Assembly (NCBI GenBank): GCA_050743625.1
Contig: JBOGED010000201.1
Coordinates: forward strand, 1 to 19,889
Reading direction: 5' to 3'
DNA: 19,889 nucleotides
DNA from: JBOGED01 sp050743625
Lineage (GTDB): Bacteria > Actinomycetota > Nitriliruptoria > Euzebyales > Egibacteraceae
In this document: positions 1-6,433 of the stretch, piece after piece
Layout of the letters: the number at the start of each line of letters is the position of its first letter
How positions within the stretch are numbered: the first letter of the stretch is position 1
The notes under the pieces: generated by a model
What the model was told of the DNA's origin: nothing
What the model saw: the letters and a program-made list of their open reading frames with translations, nothing else
Databases searched by the model: none
Position numbers and translations under genes: made by a program

Positions 1-1124
1 GGTTCGTCCCGACCGCGACCGGCGCGCAGGCGGAGCCAGACATCGGTGCCCTCGTGACCGCGGAGGGCGCCGTGTTGTGGGACCCCGCGGACGATGTCGT
101 GCTGTTCGACCGTGAGGCGGATCGTCCACGGCCGATGGCCTCGACCACCAAGATCATGACGGTGCTGCTCGCCCTCGAATCCAGGGGCGTCGACGAGGAC
201 TTGGTCGTCTCGGAGCAGGCGGTGGAGGTAGGGCGAACGCCTGGCGCGGCTGATCTCGGCCTGCAGGCCGGGCAGCGGATCGCGGTGCGGAGCGTGCTGG
301 CCGGGCTGATCCTGCGGAGCGGAAACGACGGGGCGGTCGCGATCGCGGAGCATCTCGCGGGGAGCGAGGACGTGTTCGTTCAGAAGATGAACGTCAGGGC
401 TGCCGAGCTCGGCTTGAGCGGCACCGACTACCTCGACTCCTCAGGCTTGGCGAGTGACGAGGGACATCACGCGAGCCCGATGGACCTCGCGAGGCTCGCC
501 GCGGTCGCCATGTCGCATCCTGACTTTGCCGAGTGGGCTGGCGCGGACCGCATGGATGTGCCGGACATCGGAGTCCTCGAGAACCGCAACGAGCTGATCG
601 GGACCTACCAAGGCGCGACAGGTGTGAAGACGGGCTACACCGGCATCGCCGGTCTCTGCCTCGTGGCGAGCGCGACCCGCGGCGACCGCACGCTCTACGC
701 GGCGGTGCTTCACAGCGAGAACAGCTTCGTGGACGTGGCGGAGCTGCTCGACTACGGGTTCGAGGCATACGAGCGGCCCGAGCCGCTGGTCGCCGGTCAG
801 CAGGCCGCGACGTACCGGTGGTCGGGCGCGGAGGTCCCGCTGTACGCCGACCAGTCACTCGCCCAGACCGTACCGATCGGCACCCCGGTCACCTGGCGGG
901 TCGTGCTTGATCCCTACGCGCCCCGGCCAGTCGCCGTCGGTGCGCGGTTGGGGCGAGCGGAGCTCCTGGTCGACGGCCAAGTGGTCGAGCACGTGGTGTT
1001 GCGGGCCGCCACGGCGGTCCCGGCGCCCCCCGCGGGCTCTCGAGGCGAAGTGGCCGGCTCGGCGATCCAGGACACGATCCGCGCGTTCACGCGATTGCAT
1101 CCCGTCGATCTACAGGCCGCGTGA
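1..1124 (+). CDS. D-alanyl-D-alanine carboxypeptidase (penicillin-binding protein, S11 family), 5' end outside window
   Basis: Peptidoglycan-trimming serine D,D-carboxypeptidase of the DacA/S11 family, acting outside the membrane. All three active-site motifs are visible: STTK with the nucleophilic Ser at 141-143 and Lys at 150-152, SGN at 318-326, and KTG at 627-635. The frame is open from base 3 to the left edge. The residues before the GTG at 54 (ending QAEPDIGALV) look like the end of an export signal and the start of the mature enzyme, so the true start lies upstream and the gene is partial. After the catalytic domain comes a C-terminal beta-rich part of about 110 residues, ending in a short helix-like segment rather than a clear membrane anchor. 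A stop at 1122-1124 is followed by the promoter of the next gene, so it probably closes its own unit. Family call is secure; the exact substrate among D,D-carboxypeptidases is not. Confidence 0.93.
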   Translation, partial: FVPTATGAQAEPDIGALVTAEGAVLWDPADDVVLFDREADRPRPMASTTKIMTVLLALESRGVDEDLVVSEQAVEVGRTPGAADLGLQAGQRIAVRSVLAGLILRSGNDGAVAIAEHLAGSEDVFVQKMNVRAAELGLSGTDYLDSSGLASDEGHHASPMDLARLAAVAMSHPDFAEWAGADRMDVPDIGVLENRNELIGTYQGATGVKTGYTGIAGLCLVASATRGDRTLYAAVLHSENSFVDVAELLDYGFEAYERPEPLVAGQQAATYRWSGAEVPLYADQSLAQTVPIGTPVTWRVVLDPYAPRPVAVGARLGRAELLVDGQVVEHVVLRAATAVPAPPAGSRGEVAGSAIQDTIRAFTRLHPVDLQAA

Positions 1125-1193
1125 CCAGCGTCGCCTCAGCAGAGCCTCAGCGGGAGTATCAGCTGGAGTCTCGGCAGGAACCCGGCCAGGAGA

Positions 1194-1222
1194 TTGAGGC
1201 GCCACGGGCCCACACGTAGACT
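1194..1222 (+). promoter_or_regulatory. Promoter for the DUF151 gene
   Basis: TTGAGG at 1194-1199, a 17-base spacer, then TAGACT at 1217-1222 (actinobacterial TANNNT -10). The predicted transcript starts near 1229, giving a leader of about 44 bases before the GTG at 1273. Spacing is ideal, and the location just downstream of the carboxypeptidase stop fits a new transcription unit. Inferred from sequence only. Confidence 0.5.
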
Positions 1223-1272
1223 CGCCAGAGCGACCAGTGTCCACGGCCAGGACTTCGGGCCAAGGAGTCGAC

Positions 1273-1758
1273 GTGATCGAGCTGGAGTTGGTGGGAGTGC
1301 GGGTCGAGCTACCGCATAACCAGCCGATCGTGCTACTGCGGGAACGGAACGGAGAGCGCTTCCTCCCCATCTGGATCGGTCCCGTCGAGGCGACCTCTAT
1401 CGCCTTCGCCCTCCAAGGCGTCGTCACTGCACGGCCGATGACGCACGACCTCATGAAGGACCTGCTTGCCGAGCTCGGTGTCCACGTTGACCGGATCGTC
1501 GTCACCGAGCTTCGGGATGGGACATTCTACGCAGAGATCCAGATGACACAGGCCAGGCAGTCGGTGACCGTCTCCTCCCGGCCCTCCGACGCGATCGCCC
1601 TCGCCGTCCGCGCGACCATTCCCATCTTCGCGAACGAGCATGTCCTCGCCGAGGCGGGGATCCACATCGAGGAAGAGGATGAGGGCCTGGACGAGAACGA
1701 GGTCCGCCAGTTCAAGGAGTTCCTCGACCAGGTATCGCCCGAGGACTTCAAGCAGTAA
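1273..1758 (+). CDS. Bifunctional nuclease family (DUF151/BFN) protein
   Basis: Cytoplasmic protein of 161 residues belonging to the DUF151 'bifunctional nuclease' family, very common in actinobacteria. Some plant and bacterial members are reported to have RNase and DNase activity, but the physiological role in bacteria is not settled. Hallmarks: FLPIWIGPVEA (residues about 30-40), and SRPSDAIALAVR (about residues 100-111), the most conserved block of the family. The C-terminus is acidic (EEEDEGLDENE), as usual. The GTG at 1273 is chosen because AAGGAG at 1262-1267 lies five bases before it; a GTG at 1237 would add 12 residues that have no family match and no ribosome site. It precedes a MerR gene, a pairing conserved in actinobacteria, although here about 200 bases with a separate promoter lie between them. 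Confidence 0.93.
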   Translation: MIELELVGVRVELPHNQPIVLLRERNGERFLPIWIGPVEATSIAFALQGVVTARPMTHDLMKDLLAELGVHVDRIVVTELRDGTFYAEIQMTQARQSVTVSSRPSDAIALAVRATIPIFANEHVLAEAGIHIEEEDEGLDENEVRQFKEFLDQVSPEDFKQ

Positions 1759-1762
1759 GAAG

Positions 1763-1810
1763 TTCCACGCCTTCCACAGGTTTTTCCACACACTGTGGAC
1801 ATTGGCCAAA
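1763..1810 (+). promoter_or_regulatory. Cluster of DnaA-box-like TTCCAC motifs and dyads upstream of merR
   Basis: Three direct TTCCAC copies begin at 1763, 1772 and 1784. The third is inside TTTTCCACA (1782-1790), one base from the DnaA box TTATCCACA. It forms a dyad, TCCACA-CAC-TGTGGA, at 1785-1799, whose right half read in reverse is also DnaA-box-like. A perfect TTGGCCAA palindrome follows at 1803-1810. The cluster lies about 45 bases upstream of the merR -35 box and immediately after the DUF151 stop, so it could be an operator or DnaA-binding site. A weak terminator hairpin is less likely because no T-run follows. Confidence 0.35.
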
Positions 1811-1855
1811 GGCTCACCCTCCACCACAGCTTGAGGCTCGGGCTACATCGATCGC

Positions 1856-1884
1856 TTGACCCGGGGGCGTGGGGCGGTTACGGT
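1856..1884 (+). promoter_or_regulatory. Promoter for merR-nei2-tenA
   Basis: TTGACC at 1856-1861, a 17-base spacer, and TACGGT at 1879-1884. A transcript would start near 1891 and leave a leader of about 65 bases before the GTG at 1957. This is the best sigma-70-like promoter in the first 5 kb and would serve all three downstream genes, which have almost no gaps between them. Inferred from sequence only. Confidence 0.55.
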
Positions 1885-1942
1885 CATGGCGGAGAATTAC
1901 GGCGATGGCATTGTGCCCGGTGGCCGGACCGCGTCCGGATTC

Positions 1943-1948
1943 AGGAGG
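1943..1948 (+). promoter_or_regulatory. Ribosome binding site that fixes the MerR start
   Basis: AGGAGG at 1943-1948 sits eight bases before the GTG at 1957. It settles the start, because the frame is open back to 1795 and longer starts would reach into the promoter. Confidence 0.75.
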
Positions 1949-1956
1949 GTTCGCGC

Positions 1957-2490
1957 GTGGCAAGCTCCCGGTCCAGCCGCTATCTCCGGGACATCCCGTT
2001 GCCCGGGCTCGATGACGGTCCCGCGGGGTACCGCGGTCCCGCCGTCTGTCAGATGGTCGGTATCAGCTACCGCCAGCTCGACTACTGGACCACCACCAGG
2101 CTCATCACCCCGTCGGTCCGTGACGCGGAGGGATCGGGCTCCCAGCGCCTCTACTCCTTCGAGGACATCGTCCAGCTGAAGGTCATCAAGCGTTTGCTCG
2201 ACACCGGCGTCAGCCTGCAACGGATCCGCTCCGCCATGGACTTCGTCCGTGCGCGTGACTTGAGCCTACGCAACGTGACGTTGATCTCGGACGGCAGGCA
2301 GGTCTACGCCTTGGACGACTCCCGGCAGATCATCGACTTGCTTCAAAGCGGTCAGGGAGTGTTCGCCATCGCGCTCGACCCTGTTTATCACGAGCTCGAG
2401 GCCGAGATCACCCAGCTCCCCTCCGAGCGCGCCGAGCCCGCCGCCCGAACGATCCCAGCCGCCGAGGCGCAGAAGGCGGCGAGCGGTTAA
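1957..2490 (+). CDS. MerR-family transcriptional regulator
   Basis: DNA-binding regulator of 177 residues. The winged-helix region spans about residues 24-95: a YRGPAVCQMVGISYRQLDYW block (25-44) gives the recognition helix, and QRLYSFEDIVQLKVIKRLLD (63-82) gives the wing and following helix, both typical of the MerR group found beside DUF151 in actinobacteria. The rest (about 100-177) holds a small domain containing SDGRQVYALDDSRQIIDLL and no cysteine pair, so it is not a metal sensor of the classic kind; the ligand is unknown. Start chosen by the AGGAGG site at 1943-1948. It is followed after six bases by the glycosylase gene, so it is likely cotranscribed with it. Relatives near DUF151 are thought to be housekeeping regulators; the target here is unknown and autoregulation through the motifs at 1763-1810 is only a guess. 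Confidence 0.92.
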   Translation: MASSRSSRYLRDIPLPGLDDGPAGYRGPAVCQMVGISYRQLDYWTTTRLITPSVRDAEGSGSQRLYSFEDIVQLKVIKRLLDTGVSLQRIRSAMDFVRARDLSLRNVTLISDGRQVYALDDSRQIIDLLQSGQGVFAIALDPVYHELEAEITQLPSERAEPAARTIPAAEAQKAASG

Positions 2491-2496
2491 GCACGG

Positions 2497-3354
2497 GTGC
2501 CTGAGGGCCACACCGTCCACCGGATCGCGCGGCTTCATCGTGAGGCGCTGGCTGGACGGCAGGTTCGCGTCACGTCACCCCAAGGACGGTTCGCGGCAGG
2601 CGCCGCCCAGCTTGACGGGCGGAGACTCGACGATGTCGAGGCTTACGGCAAGCAGCTGTTCTACCGGTTCGGCTCGGACGTTCTTCACATCCATCTTGGC
2701 CTGGTCGGCAAGTTCCCGACCTACCACGGGGAAGCTCCCGCTCCGACCGCCACCACGCGTCTCGCGATCGCGGCCGATGGCGAATCGGGGCGGACCATCG
2801 CGTACCTCGTGGGGCCGATGGTCTGTGATCTGGTCGACCCGGATTCCGAGAAGCAGATCCTCGCGGGCCTCGGCCCAGACCCGCTAGGAGACGGGACCGA
2901 GGACCAGTTCGTCGCCATGTTGGCCCGCCGGTCGGTGCCGATCGGCGCCGCGCTGCTCGACCAGCGCGTCATCGCCGGGGTCGGCAACGTGTACCGGGCC
3001 GAGGCGCTGTTCCTTTGCGGGATCCACCCTGACCACCCCGCTCGCTCGCTCGAGCCCGGGGAGATCACCTGCCTCTGGCGGACGATCGCCGGCGCGATGC
3101 GGCTCGGCGAGCGCCTCGGCCGGATCGTGACCGTGACACCCGAGGAGGTCGGCGCTGCCCGCCCTGAGGACCTCGCCGCGTCGGACGACGAGCGCCTCTA
3201 CGTCTACCGCCGCGCCGGGGACCCCTGCCGCCGCTGCGCCACCGAGCTGTGCGCCTGGACCGTCGGCGGTCGCACCATCACCGCCTGCCCGCGCTGCCAA
3301 CCGGCCTCAGATTCCCGCACTGTGCCACATGCGCCGCCGCCGAGGAGGTACTGA
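2497..3354 (+). CDS. nei2: Fpg/Nei-family DNA glycosylase-AP lyase (Nei2-like)
   Basis: Base-excision repair enzyme of 285 residues that removes oxidised bases and cuts the abasic site. The N-terminus MPEGHTVHR is the catalytic end: after Met removal the Pro is the nucleophile and the next Glu the acid. Lys52 in YGKQLFY is the conserved catalytic lysine. GVGNVYRAEAL (161-171) is the helix-two-turn-helix, and Cys244, Cys247, Cys264 and Cys267 form the zinc finger (CxxC-16-CxxC). The GHTVHR start and RLYVYRRAGDPC pattern resemble mycobacterial Nei2 rather than MutM. Start GTG at 2497, only six bases after the MerR stop, with a weak ribosome site, so translational coupling is likely. The last 15 residues extend past the zinc finger and carry the ribosome site for tenA. 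Exact lesion preference cannot be read from sequence. Confidence 0.94.
   Translation: MPEGHTVHRIARLHREALAGRQVRVTSPQGRFAAGAAQLDGRRLDDVEAYGKQLFYRFGSDVLHIHLGLVGKFPTYHGEAPAPTATTRLAIAADGESGRTIAYLVGPMVCDLVDPDSEKQILAGLGPDPLGDGTEDQFVAMLARRSVPIGAALLDQRVIAGVGNVYRAEALFLCGIHPDHPARSLEPGEITCLWRTIAGAMRLGERLGRIVTVTPEEVGAARPEDLAASDDERLYVYRRAGDPCRRCATELCAWTVGGRTITACPRCQPASDSRTVPHAPPPRRY
3342..3348 (+). promoter_or_regulatory. Ribosome binding site for tenA inside the nei2 end
   Basis: GAGGAGG at 3342-3348, eight bases before the ATG at 3357. It is strong and lies within the last codons of nei2, so it fixes the tenA start; the open frame extends upstream to 3249 inside nei2 and should not be used. Confidence 0.8.
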
Positions 3355-3356
3355 GG

Positions 3357-4016
3357 ATGTTGAGGCAGGATCTGTGGGCGAGCATCACCGGCATCTACGC
3401 GGCGATCTTGGCGCACCCGTTCCTCACCGGGCTGACGGACGGCTCGCTGCCCCGCGACGCGTTCTTGTGCTACGTCGTCCAGGACGCGCACTACCTGCGT
3501 GAGTACGCGCGAGCGCTCGCGGTGTGCGCGGCGAAGGCGCCGACCGATGCGGACATCGAGATGTTCTGTGAGCACGCGGCTGGCGCGATGGTGGTGGAGC
3601 GGGCGTTGCACGAGAGCTTCTTCGCGGACACGGGAATGTCAGACGAAGAGGTTGCCGCCACGCCGATGGCGCCGACCAACCGCGCCTACACGAGCTACCT
3701 GCTCGCCACGGCCTACGGCGGCTCGTTCCCGGAGGCGCTCGGGGCCGTCCTGCCGTGCTACTGGATCTACTGGGAGGTCGGCAAGGAGCTGATCCAGCGG
3801 GGCTCCCCCGACCCGCTGTACCAGCGTTGGATCGACACGTACGGCGGCGAGGAGTTCGCCGGGGTCGTCCGCCAGATCCTCGCGCTGACCGACCGGATCG
3901 CGCATGACCTCTCGGCTGCCGATCGTGCCCGCATGCAGGCGCATTTCGTCCTCACCAGCCGCTACGAGTGGATGTTCTGGGACATGGGCTGGCGCCGGGA
4001 GCAGTGGCCAGTATGA
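3357..4016 (+). CDS. tenA: TenA-family aminopyrimidine aminohydrolase (thiaminase II)
   Basis: Cytoplasmic protein of 219 residues. Known TenA_C enzymes hydrolyse 4-amino-5-aminomethyl-2-methylpyrimidine (or thiamine) to HMP for thiamine salvage. The expected residues are present: Asp43 and Tyr46 in VQDAHYL, Tyr111, the catalytic Cys134 in LPCYWIYWEVG, and Glu204 in TSRYEWMFWDMGW near the C-terminus. The active-site Cys places it in the TenA_C group, not the Cys-less TenA_E group. Length is normal. The ATG at 3357 is two bases after the nei2 stop and has a strong ribosome site. No other thiamine gene and no TPP riboswitch is visible nearby, so its place in an operon with a MerR regulator and a repair glycosylase is not explained by pathway. 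Family is certain; the natural substrate is inferred. Confidence 0.93.
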   Translation: MLRQDLWASITGIYAAILAHPFLTGLTDGSLPRDAFLCYVVQDAHYLREYARALAVCAAKAPTDADIEMFCEHAAGAMVVERALHESFFADTGMSDEEVAATPMAPTNRAYTSYLLATAYGGSFPEALGAVLPCYWIYWEVGKELIQRGSPDPLYQRWIDTYGGEEFAGVVRQILALTDRIAHDLSAADRARMQAHFVLTSRYEWMFWDMGWRREQWPV

Positions 4017-4079
4017 GGATCAGTCGCGGGAGGCCTGCCGTGGCGAATCGGCTGAGGAGCTCGGGTCTCGAGTCGAGCG

Positions 4080-4105
4080 TTGTTGCGCGCGCGTACGCGC
4101 AAAAA
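4080..4105. repeat. GC-rich inverted repeat, first of a related pair
   Basis: Arms TTGCGCG (4083-4089) and CGCGCAA (4096-4102) with a six-base loop, extendable by two T-A pairs past one mismatch. The centre can instead fold as the perfect palindrome GCGCGTACGCGC (4089-4100). An A-run follows (4101-4105). There is no T-run after the stem on either strand, so it is not a canonical intrinsic terminator. It resembles the dyad at 4152-4181. Confidence 0.55.
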
Positions 4106-4151
4106 TCGTAGGGCCAAGGGATCTCGGGACACCCACAGCCCTGTTGGTCCG

Positions 4152-4181
4152 CTGTTTCTGCGCGCCAGCGCGCAAAAACAG
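4152..4181. repeat. GC-rich inverted repeat, second of a related pair
   Basis: CTGTTT-C-TGCGCG pairs with CGCGCA-A-AAACAG around a CCAG loop: 12 base pairs with a single C/A mismatch over 30 bases. Because the stem itself carries T and A runs at its base, it could stop transcription coming out of tenA or shield the promoter that begins about 37 bases later. It shares the TGCGCG/CGCGCAAAAA pattern with the dyad about 60 bases upstream. Confidence 0.6.
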
Positions 4182-4217
4182 GCAAGCGTGCCGACATTCC
4201 CGTCGCGCGCCGGGCGA

Positions 4218-4247
4218 TTGGGCCGCAGGCTACGACACTGGTAGGAT
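4218..4247 (+). promoter_or_regulatory. Promoter of the DPA/mannosyltransferase operon
   Basis: TTGGGC at 4218-4223, an 18-base spacer, and TAGGAT at 4242-4247. Predicted start of transcription is near 4254, about 50 bases before the ATG at 4305. No other clear promoter is seen before 8803, so it probably drives five genes. Confidence 0.5.
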
Positions 4248-4304
4248 GACTCGTCCAGGTGGACGGTTACTCGGGGGAGCGGCAGGTCATACTCGTTGGT
4301 GTTC

Positions 4305-5465
4305 ATGAGCGTGGATGTACGTGGGGAGCGGGTCGATCTACCCCCTCTGGAGCCGTCCGGTGTTGCCCGCGCCGGGCGATGGTTGCTGCGCCCGGTCGCG
4401 GCCTACGTGGTGTCGCGCCTGGTCGTGCTGGCCGCGGTCGCCTACGGCGTGTGGAGCCGGAATGACCCGAGTGTCCTCCGCGCCCTCGCGGAGTGGGACG
4501 GCTCTTGGTACCTGAGCGCGGCGGTGCAGGGATACCCGTCGATGACGCCGGTCCTCAACGGCGAGGCGGTGAACAGCAACCTGGCGTTCTTCCCGCTGTA
4601 CCCGACGGCTGTCCGGGGGATGTCCGCGATCACAGGCATCTCACCGTTGCTCGCGTCGGTGGTCGTGGCGTTTCTCGGCGGGCTCACCGCGTCCGTGCTC
4701 CTGTGGCTCCTGGTCCGGCGGCTCTGCGATCAACGGGTCGCCGACCGGGCGGTCCTGTTGTTCTGCTTCTTCCCCGGCTCGGTCGTGTTCTCGATGGCGT
4801 ACTCCGAGTCCTTGATGCTCACGATGGCGATGGTGTGCCTGCTCGCCCTGCTCGACCGGCGGTGGGTGGCCGCGGGCGTGGCCGGTGCTCTGGCCACCGC
4901 CTCCCGGCCCAACGCGATCGCTATCTGTGCCTGCTGCCTCTACCCGGCCGCACGGGCGGTCTTGAGGGATCGGGACTGGCGAGCGCTGATCGCGCCGTTG
5001 CTGGCGCCGGCGGGCTTCGTCGGCTTCATGCTGTTCTTGTGGGCTCGGACCGGTGACCCCTTGGTGTGGTTCCGGGTCCAGAGTGAGGGGTGGAACGAGC
5101 GGTTCGACTGGGGGCGGCGGACGCTCGAGGAGGTCATGATCGTCGCCCGTGACCCAGTGGGCGCAAGCAATACGATGACATTGCAGGTTCTTGGGTTGGT
5201 GTTCGTGCTGATCGCCCTGTACTTCCTCTGGAGGTGGCGGCCACCCGCAGTGATAGTAATTTACACGGTTGGCGTGTTGGGACTCTGCCTCGGGTCTTGG
5301 ACTCTGGGGGCTCGCCCGCGGTTTGTCTTGACGGCCTTTCCATTGATCGTGGCCGTCGCCCGCGCCGCGCGTGGCCGGTGGTTCGCCCCCGTGCTTGGGG
5401 TCTCGGCGCTCGGCATGTGGGTTCTGGCTGTGATGTACACCGCTCCAGGGATGGCAGTTCCGTAG
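4305..5465 (+). CDS. PIG-V-type integral membrane mannosyltransferase
   Basis: Multi-pass membrane glycosyltransferase of 386 residues, related to PIG-V and actinobacterial polyprenyl-phosphate-mannose-dependent transferases. EWDGSWYLSAAVQGYP (residues about 63-78) is the family signature in the first outer loop after the first membrane helix (about 30-50); the Asp is the likely catalytic residue. NLAFFPLYPTAVR (92-104) is the second conserved block. At least eight further hydrophobic segments follow. The start is uncertain: ATG 4305 is preferred, while TTG 4296 or GTG 4299 would add two to three residues; the nearest purine-rich site (GGGGGAG, 4273-4279) is far from all of them. First gene of an operon with the DPA genes, which suggests a lipid-linked donor and an envelope glycan acceptor. 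The sugar (mannose) is inferred from the family. Confidence 0.85.
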   Translation: MSVDVRGERVDLPPLEPSGVARAGRWLLRPVAAYVVSRLVVLAAVAYGVWSRNDPSVLRALAEWDGSWYLSAAVQGYPSMTPVLNGEAVNSNLAFFPLYPTAVRGMSAITGISPLLASVVVAFLGGLTASVLLWLLVRRLCDQRVADRAVLLFCFFPGSVVFSMAYSESLMLTMAMVCLLALLDRRWVAAGVAGALATASRPNAIAICACCLYPAARAVLRDRDWRALIAPLLAPAGFVGFMLFLWARTGDPLVWFRVQSEGWNERFDWGRRTLEEVMIVARDPVGASNTMTLQVLGLVFVLIALYFLWRWRPPAVIVIYTVGVLGLCLGSWTLGARPRFVLTAFPLIVAVARAARGRWFAPVLGVSALGMWVLAVMYTAPGMAVP

Positions 5466-5497
5466 GAGGCCGTCCGTGCGACAGGAGATTTCATATC

Positions 5498-6433
5498 GTG
5501 GCGACTCCGCAACGTACCCGCTCACCTGACACGATCCGCCTGCCCGACGCGCCGCCCGCGCGAGGATCGGTGATCCGGGGGCTCGTGACGCTGGCCCGCC
5601 CGCGCCAGTGGACGAAGAACGTGCTCGTGTTCGCCGCCCCCGCGGCGGCTGGCGCGCTGCTCGACACCCGCGTCTTCGGGCTCGCCGCTGGCGCCTTCCT
5701 GTGCTTCTGCCTCGTCGCCAGCGGGACCTACTACCTCAACGACGCATGCGACGTCGACGCCGATCGGTTGCACCCGCGCAAGGCGCTGCGTCCGATCGCG
5801 GCCGGGATCGTGCCCGCCGGCCTCGCACGTGCGCTCGGGATCGGGTTGCTCGCGGGCTCGATCATGCTGGCGGCCGTCCTGGCCGGCCCGCCGCTCGCCC
5901 TCGTCCTCGCCATTTATGTCGCGGTCATGTCCGGGTACAGCTCGGGGCTCAAGCACGTCCCTGTCGTCGAGCTGGCGATGGTCGCCTCAGGCTTCGTGTT
6001 CCGTGCCGTGGCGGGTGGTGTCGCGACGGGGGTCCCGATCTCGCAGTGGTTCTTGCTCGTGATCTCGTTCTCGTCGCTGTTCGTCGTCGTGGGAAAGCGC
6101 TTCGCCGAGTACACGTCCTTGGGGGCCGACTCGGCGGGGCACCGTAAGAGCCTAGGCGCCTACTCCACCGCGTTCCTTCGGTACGTCGGCGCGATCTCGT
6201 CCGCAGTGGCGATCATCGCCTACTGCCTGTGGGCCTTTACCCGCCTGACCGGCGGCATCGTGTGGTTCGAGCTCTCGATCGTGCCCTTCGTCCTGGGCGT
6301 CCTGTACTACGCGCTGCAGGCCGAGAAGGGCTTGGCCGGCGCGCCGGAGGAGATCTTCCTCACCGACCGCACGCTCCAGGCGGTCGGCGGCCTCTGGATG
6401 CTCCTCTTCCTGGCCGGCGTCAATGGCAGCTGA
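5498..6433 (+). CDS. ubiA: Decaprenyl-phosphate phosphoribosyltransferase (UbiA family, Rv3806c-like)
   Basis: Membrane prenyltransferase of 311 residues that joins phosphoribosyl pyrophosphate to decaprenyl phosphate, the first committed step towards decaprenyl-phosphoryl-arabinose. Diagnostic features: RPRQWTKN (34-41), the Asp-rich metal and diphosphate site NDACDVDAD (81-89) followed by HPRKALRPIAAG, the second conserved loop SGYSSGLKHVPVVE (145-158), and GKRFAEY (199-205), all matching the mycobacterial enzyme rather than quinone or chlorophyll UbiA members. About nine membrane helices are predicted. GTG at 5498 is chosen because AGGAGA at 5483-5488 lies nine bases before it; the open frame back to 5234 only runs through the preceding gene. 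Its 3' end overlaps dprE1 by 11 bases, so the two are translationally coupled. The functional call is strengthened by the two following genes. Confidence 0.92.
   Translation: MATPQRTRSPDTIRLPDAPPARGSVIRGLVTLARPRQWTKNVLVFAAPAAAGALLDTRVFGLAAGAFLCFCLVASGTYYLNDACDVDADRLHPRKALRPIAAGIVPAGLARALGIGLLAGSIMLAAVLAGPPLALVLAIYVAVMSGYSSGLKHVPVVELAMVASGFVFRAVAGGVATGVPISQWFLLVISFSSLFVVVGKRFAEYTSLGADSAGHRKSLGAYSTAFLRYVGAISSAVAIIAYCLWAFTRLTGGIVWFELSIVPFVLGVLYYALQAEKGLAGAPEEIFLTDRTLQAVGGLWMLLFLAGVNGS

Larger units (their letters stand above)
4017..4304. other. Non-coding region with two dyads and a promoter
   Basis: This 288-base stretch separates tenA from the envelope operon. I see no credible gene: the open frames here on both strands lack family features and mostly run antisense to tenA. 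It holds two related GC-rich inverted repeats (4080-4105 and 4152-4181), each ending in an A-run, and the promoter at 4218-4247. Confidence 0.7.

Noticed and set aside
3300..3356. TPP riboswitch ahead of tenA
   Set aside because: The region is coding for the end of nei2 and has no THI-box sequence; there is room only for a ribosome site.
4152..4181. Canonical intrinsic terminator
   Set aside because: The stem is strong but no T-run follows on either strand, so only a non-canonical role is possible.
3904..4308. Small gene in the tenA-PIG-V gap
   Set aside because: It starts inside tenA in another frame, and the part in the gap translates the dyads; no ribosome site or domain.
4641..5525. 294-codon open frame on the minus strand
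   Set aside because: Antisense to the PIG-V gene, with no hydrophobic or domain pattern.
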